Assembly: GCF_009852415.1 (NCBI RefSeq)
Contig: NZ_WOXS01000002.1
Span: forward strand, 3,122,501-3,186,500
DNA: 64,000 bases
DNA from: Streptomyces sp. Tu 3180
Lineage (GTDB): Bacteria > Actinomycetota > Actinomycetes > Streptomycetales > Streptomycetaceae
Reading direction: 5' to 3'
The position numbers and the translations under genes are program-made. The stretch's first letter is position 1. The number at the start of each line of letters is the position of its first letter. Shown here piece after piece: positions 1-8,798 of this stretch. The notes under the pieces are model-generated. The model made no database searches, was not told the DNA's origin, and saw nothing but the letters and a program-made list of their open reading frames with translations.

Positions 1-800
1 TGGCTGAAGCCCTGCTCGTCGCCCGCGATCAGCTCGGGGTAGTTGAAGTCGTCGCCGGTGTAGCAGCGCACGCCCCGCGGCAGCCGGCGGCGCAGGTCGA
101 CCTCGCGCCGGGCGTCCAGCAACGAGACCTTGATGCCGTCGACCTTGTCGGGGTGGGCGGCGATGACCTCCAGGAAGGTGTCGGTGGCCGTGTCCAGGTC
201 GGACGAGCCCCAGTAGCCCTCCAGCGCCGGGTCGAACATCGGGCCCAGCCAGTGCAGGATCACCGGCTCGGAGGCCTGGCGGAGCAGGTGGCCGTAGACC
301 TCCAGGTAGTCCTCGGGTCCGGACGCCGCGGCGGCCAGGGCGCGGGACGCCATCACGATGGCCTGCGCGCCGGACTCCTCGACGAGGGCGAGCTGCTCCT
401 CGTAGGCCGCGCGGACCTCGGCGGGGGTGCCGGCGGTGATCTGGTCGGTGCCGACCCCGCAGGCGATGCGGCCGCCCACGCTCCGGGCCTCCGCCGCCGA
501 CCGGCGGATGAGCTCCGCCGCGCCCGCCCAGTCCAGGCCCATGCCGCGCTGGGCGGTGTCCATGGCCTCGGCGACGCCCAGCCCGTGCGACCACAGGTGG
601 CGGCGGAAGGCGAGGGTGGCGTCCCAGTCGACGGCGGCGGGCGAGTCGGGGGTGGTGTCGGCGTACGGGTCGGCGACGACGTGCGCGGCCGAGAAGACCG
701 TACGGGAGGTGAGGGGGGCGCCGGGGGTGAGGGCGAGGGGCTCGGTGCGGGGCTCGTAGGCCCGCAGCCGGCCGTGTTCGTCGGGCAGTCGGAGGGTCAC
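1..800 (-). CDS. DUF993 dihydrodipicolinate synthase-like protein (3' end outside window)
   Basis: Reading the minus strand from a GTG at 800 gives an uninterrupted protein that runs off the left edge, about 266 residues visible. The sequence (starting MTLRLPDEHGRLRAYEP, later HWLGPMFDPALEGYWG and DKVDGIKVSLLD) matches the DUF993 family, which resembles dihydrodipicolinate synthase/N-acetylneuraminate lyase TIM-barrel aldolases. A lysine in the IKVSLLD segment is where the Schiff-base lysine would be expected; that is inference. The GTG overlaps the TGA of the upstream oxidoreductase by 4 nt, so the two are translationally coupled. Substrate unknown; the neighbours suggest an unusual sugar or sugar acid. 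Confidence 0.8.
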   Translation of the reverse strand, partial: MTLRLPDEHGRLRAYEPRTEPLALTPGAPLTSRTVFSAAHVVADPYADTTPDSPAAVDWDATLAFRRHLWSHGLGVAEAMDTAQRGMGLDWAGAAELIRRSAAEARSVGGRIACGVGTDQITAGTPAEVRAAYEEQLALVEESGAQAIVMASRALAAAASGPEDYLEVYGHLLRQASEPVILHWLGPMFDPALEGYWGSSDLDTATDTFLEVIAAHPDKVDGIKVSLLDARREVDLRRRLPRGVRCYTGDDFNYPELIAGDEQGFS

Positions 801-1948
801 AGCGCGATCTCCGGCACGTCGAGGCGGCGGCCCTCGGCCGAGGACCTCAGGCCCAGTTCGGCGAGCTGGACGCCGCGGGCGCCGGCCAGCAGGTCCCAGT
901 GGTAGGGGGCGCCGGCGTAGACGTGCTTGAGGAACAGTTCCCACTGGGCCTTGAAGCCGTTGTCGAACTCGCCGTTGTCCGGCACCTCCTGCCACTGGTC
1001 GCGGAAGACCTCGGTGGCGGGGATGTCCGGGTTCCAGACGGGCTTGGGGGTGGCGGAGCGGTGCTGGACGCGGCAGGTGCGCAGTCCGGCGACGGCCGAG
1101 CCCTCGGTGCCGTCCACCTGGAACTCGACGAGCTCGTCGCGGTGGACGCGGACCGCCCAGGAGGAGTTGATCTGGGCGACGGCGCCGCCCTCCAGCTCGA
1201 AGACGCCGTAGGCGGCGTCGTCGGCGGTGGCGTCGTAGGGCTTGCCGTTCTCGTCCCAGCGCTGCGGGATGTGGGTGGCGGTGAGGGCCTGGACGGACTT
1301 CACCCGGCCGAACAGCTCGTGCAGCACGTACTCCCAGTGCGGGAACATGTCGACGACGATGCCGCCGCCGTCCTCGGCGCGGTAGTTCCACGACGGGCGC
1401 TGGGCCTCCTGCCAGTCGCCCTCGAAGACCCAGTAGCCGAACTCGCCGCGCACGGACAGGATGCGGCCGAAGAAGCCGCCGTCGATGAGCCGCTTCAGCT
1501 TGAGCAGGCCGGGCAGGAACAGCTTGTCCTGGACGACGCCGTGCTTGACGCCGGCCTCGTTCGCGAGGCGGGCCAGCTCCAGGGCGCCGTCGAGGCCGGT
1601 GGCGGTCGGCTTCTCGGTGTAGACGTGCTTGCCCGCCGCGACGGCCTTCTTGATGGCCTCCTCGCGGGCGGAGGTGACCTGGGCGTCGAAGTAGACGTCC
1701 ACCGTCCCGTCGGCGAGGACGGCGTCCAGGTCGGTGGAGACGTGCTCCAGGCCGTGCCGCTCGGCCAGCGCCCGCAGCGCGTGCTCGCGGCGGCCGACCA
1801 GGATCGGCTCGGGCCACAGCACGGTGCCGTCGCCGAGGTCGAGGCCGCCCTGTTCGCGCAGGGCCAGGATGGAGCGGACGAGGTGCTGGCGGTAGCCCAT
1901 GCGCCCGGTCACACCGTTCATGGCGATACGCACCGTCTTGCGTGTCAC
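797..1948 (-). CDS. Gfo/Idh/MocA family oxidoreductase
   Basis: NAD(P)-dependent dehydrogenase, 383 aa, usual length for the family. The N-terminal Rossmann fold begins TVRIAMNGVTGRMGYRQH, and the family EKP motif is present as YTEKPTATG, its lysine being the expected catalytic residue. The C-terminal half has the beta-sheet substrate domain. I chose the GTG at 1948 because GAAGGGA precedes it at proper spacing and homology begins there; the longer reading frame upstream is low-complexity. It is first in an operon with the DUF993 gene and divergent from a LacI regulator, with a LacI-type operator in between. Likely oxidises a sugar or cyclitol; the exact substrate cannot be read from sequence. 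Confidence 0.87.
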   Translation of the reverse strand: MTRKTVRIAMNGVTGRMGYRQHLVRSILALREQGGLDLGDGTVLWPEPILVGRREHALRALAERHGLEHVSTDLDAVLADGTVDVYFDAQVTSAREEAIKKAVAAGKHVYTEKPTATGLDGALELARLANEAGVKHGVVQDKLFLPGLLKLKRLIDGGFFGRILSVRGEFGYWVFEGDWQEAQRPSWNYRAEDGGGIVVDMFPHWEYVLHELFGRVKSVQALTATHIPQRWDENGKPYDATADDAAYGVFELEGGAVAQINSSWAVRVHRDELVEFQVDGTEGSAVAGLRTCRVQHRSATPKPVWNPDIPATEVFRDQWQEVPDNGEFDNGFKAQWELFLKHVYAGAPYHWDLLAGARGVQLAELGLRSSAEGRRLDVPEIAL

Positions 1949-2040
1949 GTCGTTCCCTTCGTACGCGGTCCGCGCGCCGCGTACGCCCCGCCCGTCGCAC
2001 GCGCACCGGTGAGGGCGCGCGGTGACTGGTGAACGTGACA

Positions 2041-2052
2041 GCAAGCGCTTTC
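2041..2052. promoter_or_regulatory. LacI-family operator candidate
   Basis: The sequence GCAAGCGCTTTC contains the perfect dyad AAGCGCTT (2043-2050) with the central CG typical of LacI/GalR operators. It lies between the oxidoreductase start (1948) and the divergent LacI gene (2228), 93 nt upstream of the former. Binding by the adjacent LacI protein is inference. Confidence 0.55.
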
Positions 2053-2227
2053 TATGTAGTCAGAAGCTAGCCTCTGAACGGCGGTGGGGACAAGACCGCG
2101 GCGAGCCGGACTTGTTCGAGGGGGCGAACAATCGGGCGGGTGGCCGTAGGGTCTGCTCGGAACCACGGCCACGGGTGTGGGTGTGTACGACGGCGTACGG
2201 CGGGACGCGCGAGGCGGAGGACGAGAC

Positions 2228-3274
2228 ATGACGGTGACCCTGGCGGACGTGGCGGCTCGCGCACAGGTCTCCCCCGCGACGGTGTCGCGCGTGCTCAACG
2301 GGAACTATCCCGTGGCCGCCTCCACCCGCGAGCGGGTGCTGAAGGCCGTGGACGAGCTGGACTACGTGCTCAACGGCCCCGCGAGCGCCCTGGCCGCCGC
2401 CACCTCCGACCTGGTGGGCATCCTGGTGAACGACATCGCCGACCCGTTCTTCGGGATCATGGCGAGCGCGATCCAGTCCGAGATCGGGGGGCCGGGCGGG
2501 CGGGCCGGCGGGGAGAGGCTCGCGGTCGTCTGCAACACGGGCGGTTCCCCGGAGCGCGAACTGACCTACCTCACCCTGCTCCAGCGGCAGCGGGCGGCGG
2601 CGGTCGTGCTGACCGGCGGCGCGATCGAGGACGCGCCGCACCGGGCGGCCATGGACGCGAAGCTGCGCAAGCTGACGGACGCCGGGACCCGGGTGGTGCT
2701 GTGCGGCCGGCCGCCGGCGCCGGAGACCGGGGCGATCGCGCTGACCTTCGACAACCGGGGCGGCGGGCGGGAGCTCACCGAGCACCTGATCGGCCTCGGC
2801 CACCGCCGCCTCGGCTACATCGCGGGCCCCGAGGAGCGCACGACCACGCGCCACCGCCTCGAGGGCCACCGGGCCGCGCTCGCCGCGCACGGCATCGAGG
2901 AGGACCCGCGCTGGACCGTCCACGGCCGCTACGACCGCCGGTCCGGTTACGAGGCCACCCTGGAACTCCTGCGCCGCGACCCGACGCTGACGGCCGTCGT
3001 CGCCGCGAACGACACCGTCGCCCTCGGCGCGTGCGCCGCCCTGCGGGACTCCGGCCTGGGCATCCCCCGGGACGTCTCGGTCGCCGGCTTCGACGACCTG
3101 CCGTTCAGCATCGACGCGGTACCGGCGCTGACGACGGTGCGGTTGCCGCTGGCGGAGGCGGGGGCCCGGGCCGGGCGCATCGCGATGGGCCGCGAGGAGC
3201 CGCCGCCGGGCGGGATCGCCTCGGTGCGCGGGGAGTTGACGGTGCGCGGCTCCAGCGGGGCACCGCGGACGTGA
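2228..3274 (+). CDS. LacI-family transcriptional regulator
   Basis: 348 aa DNA-binding regulator. The N-terminal HTH reads TLADVAARAQVSPATVSRVL, followed by the hinge helix region (SALAAATSDLVGI) and a periplasmic-binding-like effector domain (NDIADPFFGIMAS to VAGFDDLPFSIDAVPALTTV). The ATG at 2228 is preceded by GGAGG-like sequence and starts three residues before the HTH; the upstream extension to 2177 is not conserved-looking. Divergent from the oxidoreductase-DUF993 operon and next to a LacI-type palindrome, so it most likely represses that operon and itself until a sugar effector binds. Confidence 0.9.
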   Translation: MTVTLADVAARAQVSPATVSRVLNGNYPVAASTRERVLKAVDELDYVLNGPASALAAATSDLVGILVNDIADPFFGIMASAIQSEIGGPGGRAGGERLAVVCNTGGSPERELTYLTLLQRQRAAAVVLTGGAIEDAPHRAAMDAKLRKLTDAGTRVVLCGRPPAPETGAIALTFDNRGGGRELTEHLIGLGHRRLGYIAGPEERTTTRHRLEGHRAALAAHGIEEDPRWTVHGRYDRRSGYEATLELLRRDPTLTAVVAANDTVALGACAALRDSGLGIPRDVSVAGFDDLPFSIDAVPALTTVRLPLAEAGARAGRIAMGREEPPPGGIASVRGELTVRGSSGAPRT

Positions 3275-3288
3275 CCGGCGCACGGCAC

Positions 3289-3307
3289 CGCCGCCCGCCG
3301 GGCGGCG
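3289..3307. terminator. Hairpin after lacI gene
   Basis: Perfect 8-bp stem CGCCGCCC / GGGCGGCG with a 3-nt loop, 15 nt after the regulator stop codon. No U-tract, as is common in Streptomyces. Confidence 0.45.
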
Positions 3308-3455
3308 CGGGCACGCGTCGTCCGGGGCCGGCGCGGATGCGCCGACCGCCGACCGCTCCGGGGTGGAACGCGATCCGGCCGCACCGATGAGTTCCGCCGC
3401 CGGCGCCGGTCTGTCCTTCCGTCATCGCCTCAGCGAGCGAACAGGAGCAGCAGTC

Positions 3456-4067
3456 ATGCGCATCGTGGTCACCGAGTTCATCAGCCTCGACGGTGTCGTG
3501 CAGGCCCCCGGCGGCCCCCAGGAGGACACCGACGGCGGTTTCGCGCACGGTGGCTGGTCGCACCCGTACTTCGACCCGGAGGTGCTCGGCGGCGCCTTCG
3601 ACGCGGGGCTGGGCAAGGCCGAGGCGCTGCTGTTCGGACGTCGCACCTGGCAGACGATGGCCGGGGCGTGGCCCGAGCGCGCCGGGGACCCGTTCGCCGA
3701 CCGGATGAACAGCCTGCCGAAGTACGTCGTCTCCGGCACGCTGGGCGAGTCCGACCTGACCTGGAACAACACCCGGCTCATCCCCGCCGGGGAGGCCGTC
3801 GCCCGGATCCGCGAGCTGCGCGGCACCGGGGGCGGCGACCTGGCGATGATGGGCAGCCCCTCCCTCGTCCGCACCCTCCTGGGCGAGGACCTGGTGGACG
3901 AGCTCCAGCTGATCGTGATGCCGGTGATCCTCGGCGGCGGCAAGTCGATCTTCCCCGCCGACGGCGCGAAGCGCCCGTTCGAACTGGTCTCCACGACCGC
4001 CGCCGAGACGGGCGCCCAGGTCTGCGTCTACCGCCCGGCGACCCCGGGGGGAGCGGGCGGGGCCTGA
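3456..4067 (+). CDS. Dihydrofolate reductase/RibD C-terminal family protein
   Basis: 203 aa soluble protein of the RibD_C/dihydrofolate-reductase-like superfamily. It begins MRIVVTEFISLDGVVQAPGG, the signature start of the family, and carries LLFGRRTWQTM and the nucleotide-binding stretch GGGDLAMMGSPSLVRTLL, then LIVMPVILGGGKS. These proteins are presumed NADPH-dependent reductases with unknown substrates; there is no riboflavin or folate gene nearby. Start at 3456 follows the purine-rich ACAGGAGCAG. Same strand as the LacI gene but 180 nt away with a hairpin between, so probably transcribed separately. Confidence 0.85.
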   Translation: MRIVVTEFISLDGVVQAPGGPQEDTDGGFAHGGWSHPYFDPEVLGGAFDAGLGKAEALLFGRRTWQTMAGAWPERAGDPFADRMNSLPKYVVSGTLGESDLTWNNTRLIPAGEAVARIRELRGTGGGDLAMMGSPSLVRTLLGEDLVDELQLIVMPVILGGGKSIFPADGAKRPFELVSTTAAETGAQVCVYRPATPGGAGGA

Positions 4068-4109
4068 TCCGCGGCCCCGCCGGGGCGCCGCTCCCGTGGA
4101 CGGACGGCG

Positions 4110-4337
4110 CCCCGCGGCCTGGGCGTCGGCGACCGGCTCGTCCGGGCGGTCGTCGGCTTCGCCCGCGAGGCCGGCCACCGCGACCTGGTCCTGTGGACCA
4201 ACGACGTCCTGTCCGCCACCCGCCGCCTCTCCCTGCGTCACGGATTCGTCCTGACCGGCGAGAGGCCCCACCACTCCTTCGGCAGGGACCTGGTCGGCCA
4301 GGACTGGCGCCTGGACCTGTGCGCGGCACCCGGGTGA
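4110..4337 (+). pseudogene. C-terminal remnant of a GNAT acetyltransferase (MarR-GNAT type)
   Basis: In the same frame as the upstream reductase, beyond its stop codon, the DNA translates as the end of a GNAT domain: RGLGVGDRLVRAVVGFAREA (motif A, acetyl-CoA loop), LVLWTNDVLSATRRLSLRHG and HHSFGRDLVGQDWRLDL, ending at TGA 4335-4337. This pattern (LWTND, HHSFG.DLVGQ.W.LDL) is characteristic of the GNAT half of MarR-GNAT fusion proteins. There is no in-frame ATG or GTG, and the first part of the acetyltransferase and any MarR domain are absent. I read it as a decayed fragment left after a deletion. Confidence 0.7.
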
Positions 4338-4380
4338 CGGGAAGGAATCACACCGGGGATCGCGGGTAGTGTCCGTACCC

Positions 4381-5181
4381 ATGAAGCTGGCGTTCTCCAC
4401 CCTCGGCGTCCCCGGCCTGCCCCTGCCCGACGTGCTGCGCCTGGCGACCGAGCACGGCTACCACGGCGTCGAACTGCGCACCCACCCCGAGGAACCGGTC
4501 CACCCCGGCCTGACCCCCGCCGAACGCGCCCGCGTCGCCGACGGGTTCAAGGAGGCCGGCGTCGAGGTGCTGGGCCTCGCCGGGTACACCCGGGTCGCCG
4601 CGCCGGGGGACGACGAACCGGTCCTCACCGAGATCCGCTCCCAGCTCGACCTCGCCCGCGACCTCGGCGCCCTCGCCGTCCGCGTCTTCCCCGGCGGCGC
4701 CCCCGGGCAGAGCCCCGAGGAGGCGGACGCGACGGCCGCCCGCCGGCTGGGCACGGCCGCCGAGTACGCCGCCGACCTCGGCGTCCGCATCCTGCTGGAG
4801 ACCCACGACTCGCACCGCACCGCCGCCGACGCGATGCGGATCCTCGGACTGGTCGGCCACCGCCAGGTGGGCGCCCTGTGGGACGTGATGCACACCTGGC
4901 TCGGCGGCGAACAGCCCGCGGAGAGCTTCGCGGCCCTCTCCCCCCACCTCGGCTACGTCCAGGTCAAGGACGTCGCCTCCGCCGACGACACGGCCCCGCT
5001 CCCCCTCGGCGCCGGCGTCCTGCCCCTGGCCGACTGCGTGGAGGTCCTCTCCCGGCACGGCTGGGACGGCTGGCTGTGCTGGGAGTACGAGAAGCGCTGG
5101 TACGCCGACGCCGCACCGCTCCCCGGTCTCCTCGCCCCCGGCCGCGCGCACCTGGCCCGCCTCCTCAACGACTCGGCGTGA
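4381..5181 (+). CDS. Sugar phosphate isomerase/epimerase family protein
   Basis: 266 aa TIM-barrel enzyme of the xylose-isomerase-like (AP endonuclease 2) family. Key features: MKLAFSTLGVPGLPL, YHGVELRTH, LLETHDSHRT, ALWDVMHTWLGGE, YVQVKDV and CWEYEKRW, which supply the metal-binding Glu, Asp and His residues of the barrel. ATG at 4381 is preferred; a GTG at 4371-4369 adds only four residues. TAGTGT sits about 10 nt upstream of the ATG and could be a -10 box for a leaderless transcript. Probably part of the same sugar pathway as the LacI/oxidoreductase/DUF993 genes, although interrupted by two unrelated inserts. Confidence 0.85.
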   Translation: MKLAFSTLGVPGLPLPDVLRLATEHGYHGVELRTHPEEPVHPGLTPAERARVADGFKEAGVEVLGLAGYTRVAAPGDDEPVLTEIRSQLDLARDLGALAVRVFPGGAPGQSPEEADATAARRLGTAAEYAADLGVRILLETHDSHRTAADAMRILGLVGHRQVGALWDVMHTWLGGEQPAESFAALSPHLGYVQVKDVASADDTAPLPLGAGVLPLADCVEVLSRHGWDGWLCWEYEKRWYADAAPLPGLLAPGRAHLARLLNDSA

Positions 5182-5321
5182 CGAACGACCCGGCCTGACG
5201 CGCCGGCGCCGCGGGAGCCGGCCGCCGGGCGGGCCCGCGCCGAATTTCACTCGCCCGGACCGCGCACGAACGGGTAGCGTCCGCGCGTGCCCCAGCCCGT
5301 CCCCCTCCCCGCCGTCCCGTC

Positions 5322-6581
5322 GTGAGCCTCGCCCGCGCCCTGATCGACGTGCGGCCCCTGCGCACGTCCCCGGTCTTCCGGCGCCTGCTGATCGGGCGGA
5401 CGGTGTCCGTGCTCGGCAGCTTCATGACCATGGTCACCGTCATGTACCAGGTCTGGGAGATGACGCACAGCGCGGCCTGGAGCGGCGCGGTGGGTCTCGC
5501 GCAGGCGCTGCCGATGGTCTGCTTCGGGCTGTTCGCCGGGGCCTGGGCCGACCGGGGCGACCGGCGCCGGATCTACCTGGCCGCGACGGCCGGCCAGGCG
5601 GTCTGCTCGCTGCTGCTCGCGGTGCAGGGTTTCACCGGGCACGTCCCGGTGGCCGGGGTGCTCGCCCTGGTCGCGGCGCAGTCCGCCTGCGCGGCGGTCG
5701 GCGCTCCCGCGGCCGGGGTGTTCGTCCCGCGGCTGCTGCCCAAGGAGCAGGTGGCCTCCGGGCTCGCGCTCCACCAGGTCACCGGCCAGGCGATGATGCT
5801 CGTCGGCCCCGCGCTCGGGGGCCTGCTGCTCGGCTGGTTCGGCATCGGCGTCTGCTACCTGCTCGACGCGCTGAGCTTCCTCCTCTCCTTCTACGGCGCG
5901 TTCGGCCTGCCCGCGCTGCCGCCCGAGGGGGAGCCGTCGCGGGCGGGTCTGCACGGGGTGCTGGACGGCCTGCGCTTCCTGGCCGGCCACCGGGTGGTGC
6001 GCGGCGCGCTCGTCACCGACCTCGCCGTGACGGTCCTGTCGATGCCCGTCAGTCTCTTCCCCCTCGTCAACGACGAGCGTTTCGGCGGTGATCCGCGCAC
6101 GCTCGGCCTGTTCCTGTCGGCGCTCGCGGTCGGCGGCGTCCTGGCGTCCGCGCTGTCCGGCGCGGTGACCCACCGGGGCCGCCCCGGTCTCGTGATGCTC
6201 TGGGGCGCGGGCGCCTGGGGTGCCGCCCTGGCCGCGTTCGGCCTCGTGAGCAGCCCGTGGGTGGGCCTGGGGCTGCTGGTCCTGGCCGGCGCGGCCGACG
6301 CCCTGTCGGTGCTCTCCCGCACCACGATCGTGCAGACCCGTACGCCCGACGCCCTGCTGGGCCGGGTCACGGCCGCCGAGACGATCGTCGGGCAGGCCGG
6401 TCCGCACCTCGGCAACGTGCGCGCCGGGCTGGTGGCCGGCGCGACCTCGGGGGCGGCGGCCCTGGTGACGGGCGGTCTGCTGTGCCTGCTCGCGGTGGCC
6501 TGGGTCGGCGCGGGCACACCGGAGTTGCGCGCCGGCGCGGGCACGCCGGACCCGCGCGACGGCGTGCCGGACGGGCGGTGA
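5322..6581 (+). CDS. MFS transporter, EntS-like
   Basis: 419 aa integral membrane exporter. The N-terminal part (VFRRLLIGRTVSVLGSFMTM, then GLFAGAWADRGDRRRIYLAA, the MFS loop 2-3 motif) and the long hydrophobic stretches give about 12 transmembrane helices; this subgroup includes enterobactin exporter EntS-like proteins. Start is a GTG at 5322. TAGCGT about 43 nt upstream may be a -10 element. Substrate unknown; the desferrioxamine genes are 36 kb away, so a siderophore role is not implied. Confidence 0.85.
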   Translation: MSLARALIDVRPLRTSPVFRRLLIGRTVSVLGSFMTMVTVMYQVWEMTHSAAWSGAVGLAQALPMVCFGLFAGAWADRGDRRRIYLAATAGQAVCSLLLAVQGFTGHVPVAGVLALVAAQSACAAVGAPAAGVFVPRLLPKEQVASGLALHQVTGQAMMLVGPALGGLLLGWFGIGVCYLLDALSFLLSFYGAFGLPALPPEGEPSRAGLHGVLDGLRFLAGHRVVRGALVTDLAVTVLSMPVSLFPLVNDERFGGDPRTLGLFLSALAVGGVLASALSGAVTHRGRPGLVMLWGAGAWGAALAAFGLVSSPWVGLGLLVLAGAADALSVLSRTTIVQTRTPDALLGRVTAAETIVGQAGPHLGNVRAGLVAGATSGAAALVTGGLLCLLAVAWVGAGTPELRAGAGTPDPRDGVPDGR

Positions 6582-6600
6582 GCCGCCCCGGCCCTCCCCC

Positions 6601-7518
6601 TCACGACCGGCCGGCGGCCGCCTCCGGCGCCGGGGCGCCCGCGGCGGGAACCGCGGGAGCCGGGGGGCGCCGCGTCACCGACGCCATCGCCACCCCGCCC
6701 ACCAGCAGCCCCGCCGCGCACCACCTGAGCGGGGTCACCGACTCGCCCAGGAACAGCGCGGCCGACGACATCCCGAAGACCGGGACCAGCAGCGAGAAGG
6801 GCGCGACCGTGGAGGCGGGGTGACGGCGCAGCAGCCAGCCCCAGGCGCCGAAGCCGAACACCGTGGCGACCCAGGCCACGAAGAGCACCGTGCCCGCGCC
6901 CTGCCAGTCCAGGCCGGCCAGCGCCTCGAGGTCCCGCTCGGGTCCCTCCAGCAGGAGCGACAGGGCCAGCAGCGGGAGCACCGGCACCGTGCTCACCCAG
7001 ATCATGAAGTTCAGGGCGTCCGGGGGCGCCGCCCTGCGGGTCAGGATGTTCGAGACGCCCCAGCAGGCCGCCGCCGCGACGACCAGGGCGAAGCCGCCGA
7101 GCGGGCCCGAGGCGCCCTCGTCGGCCGCGGCGACGCCGATCCCCGCCAGCGCCACCGCCATGCCCACGAGGCGGACGCGGGAGGGGCGTTCGCCGAGGAG
7201 CGCGAAGGCGAACAGGGCCGTGAACACCGCCTGGACCTGGAGCACCAGGGACGACAGCCCGCCCGGCATCCCCGCGTCCATGCCGACGAACAGCAGCCCG
7301 AACTTGGCCACCCCCAGCGCCAGCCCCACCCCGGCGATCCACTTCCACGCCACCTTGGGCCGCCCCACGAGGAACACCGCGGGGAGCGCCGCCACGAGGA
7401 AGCGCAGGGCGGAGAAGAGCAGCGGCGGGAAGTGGTCGAGCCCGATCTTGATGACGGTGAAGTTCACGCCCCAGACGGCGGCGACGAGGACGGCCAGCAG
7501 CAGGTGGGAAGGTCGCAT
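6601..7518 (-). CDS. EamA-family (DMT) transporter
   Basis: 305 aa membrane protein with two EamA repeats and about ten transmembrane helices. It begins MRPSHLLLAVLVAAVWGVNF and shows the family sequence PPLLFSALRFLVAALPAVFL in repeat one, with the second repeat starting near WGVSNILTRR. The start at 7518 avoids a polar eight-residue extension. It is divergent from a LysR regulator 90 nt away, the classic arrangement for amino-acid or metabolite exporters controlled by their own LysR protein. The C-terminal tail is Ala/Pro-rich. Confidence 0.87.
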   Translation of the reverse strand: MRPSHLLLAVLVAAVWGVNFTVIKIGLDHFPPLLFSALRFLVAALPAVFLVGRPKVAWKWIAGVGLALGVAKFGLLFVGMDAGMPGGLSSLVLQVQAVFTALFAFALLGERPSRVRLVGMAVALAGIGVAAADEGASGPLGGFALVVAAAACWGVSNILTRRAAPPDALNFMIWVSTVPVLPLLALSLLLEGPERDLEALAGLDWQGAGTVLFVAWVATVFGFGAWGWLLRRHPASTVAPFSLLVPVFGMSSAALFLGESVTPLRWCAAGLLVGGVAMASVTRRPPAPAVPAAGAPAPEAAAGRS

Positions 7519-7608
7519 ACGTCGAGGATCACCGCCCGCCACACTTCAGCACCAGCGACGATTCCTGCATGGTTGGATGAAGCGCCGCTAACCGATCCGG
7601 GAGCCGTC

Positions 7609-8526
7609 ATGCTCGACCTCCAGCGCCTGCGCGCCCTGCACGCCGTCTCCGTCCACGGCACCGTCGGCGCCGCCGCCGTGGCGCTCGGGTACACCTCCTC
7701 CGCCGTCTCCCAGCAGATCGCCAAGCTGGAGCGGGAGACCAGGACCGTCCTGCTGGAACGGGAGGGCCGGGGCGTGCGGCTGACCGACGAGGCGCACCAG
7801 CTCGTCGCGGCCGCGCGGGAGCTGCTGGCCATCGTGGAGCGCGCGGAGACCGAACTGGAGGAGCGGCGCGGGGTGCCGGCCGGGCGGCTGACCGTCGCGG
7901 CGTTCGCGTCGGCGGCGCGCGGCCTCATGCCGCCGGTGCTGGCCGACCTGGCCCGGCGGCACCCCGCGCTCGACACCCGGCTCACCGAGATCGACCCGCA
8001 CCTGTCCGTGGACCTGGTGGCCAAGGGCGCGGTCGACCTGGTCGTCGCGCACGACTGGGACATCGCGCCGCTGCCGGCCCCGGCGAACGTGGAGCAGGCG
8101 GTCATCGGGGACGACCTGTGCGACCTGCTGGTGCCCGAGGGGCACCCGTTCGCGGGGCGCACGGCGGTGCGGCGCGAGGAGCTGGGCGGCGAGCGGTGGA
8201 TCTGCCAGCCGCCGGGGCGGGTCTGCCACGAGTGGCTGGTGCGCACCCTGCGCGCCGCCGGGCACGAGCCGGAGATCGTCCACCAGGCCGACGAGAACCC
8301 GACCCTGGTCGCCCTGGTCGCGGCCGGGCTCGGCATCGCGCTGATCCCCCGGCTGGGGCGCGGCCCGCTGCCCGAGGGGGTGGTGGAGGTGCCGCTCGAC
8401 CCGATGCCCGTACGGCGGCTGTACGCGCTGTGGCGCACGGGCGCGGCCCGCCGCCCGGCGATCGCGGAGACGGTCCGCACCCTGCGCGCGCACTGGCCCG
8501 GGGTGTCGGCGCACACGCCCCGCTGA
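7609..8526 (+). CDS. LysR-family transcriptional regulator
   Basis: 305 aa. The winged HTH is at the N terminus (MLDLQRLRALHAVSVHGTVG, AVALGYTSSAVSQQIAKLE), followed by the linker helix and a two-lobed effector-binding domain (LTVAAFASAARGLMPPVLAD ... GLGIALIPRLGRG). I start at ATG 7609 because the domain begins immediately there; an open frame extends far upstream only as antisense of the EamA gene. It likely controls the divergent EamA exporter gene; the 90-nt spacer holds the imperfect dyad GGTT-N15-AACC (7571-7593), a weak candidate site. Confidence 0.9.
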   Translation: MLDLQRLRALHAVSVHGTVGAAAVALGYTSSAVSQQIAKLERETRTVLLEREGRGVRLTDEAHQLVAAARELLAIVERAETELEERRGVPAGRLTVAAFASAARGLMPPVLADLARRHPALDTRLTEIDPHLSVDLVAKGAVDLVVAHDWDIAPLPAPANVEQAVIGDDLCDLLVPEGHPFAGRTAVRREELGGERWICQPPGRVCHEWLVRTLRAAGHEPEIVHQADENPTLVALVAAGLGIALIPRLGRGPLPEGVVEVPLDPMPVRRLYALWRTGAARRPAIAETVRTLRAHWPGVSAHTPR

Positions 8527-8703
8527 CCCCACCCGGCCCCCCGCTCCCGACTTCGGGGAATCCGCCGCGACCGGGGAACCCGTCCGCGCCGCCGCCCGTC
8601 CCACGGTCAGGCTGCCGGATGAGTCTCCGTGGTGCGGTGTCGGCCCTCGCTGCTGGCTGCGATCGCTGACCTACCCTCTCCGCCGTGCCGCGGCCGGCAG
8701 CAC

Positions 8704-8744
8704 GCCGTCATCGGCGCGCCCCCTCCGACCGCGCCGATGACGGC
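8704..8744. terminator. 15-bp perfect hairpin
   Basis: GCCGTCATCGGCGCG (8704-8718) pairs fully with 8730-8744 around an 11-nt loop. Its distance from the lysR stop (178 nt) is long for a simple terminator, so it may insulate the GH3 promoter instead. Confidence 0.5.
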
Positions 8745-8769
8745 CCCTCGCCGGTTGCTGTGCGTTCCC

Positions 8770-8798
8770 TTGACTGGCAGAAACTTCCCGGATATTGG
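8770..8798 (+). promoter_or_regulatory. Candidate promoter of GH3 gene
   Basis: TTGACT at 8770-8775 and TATTGG at 8793-8798 (17-nt spacing) lie 67 nt before the GTG start, flanked by two TGGCAG repeats 32 nt apart. Match to a vegetative promoter is moderate only at the -10. Confidence 0.35.

Noticed and set aside
8118..8669. 183-aa plus-strand frame overlapping the lysR 3' end
   Set aside because: Out of frame with the conserved LysR effector domain and Arg/Pro/Gly-rich; a shadow frame.
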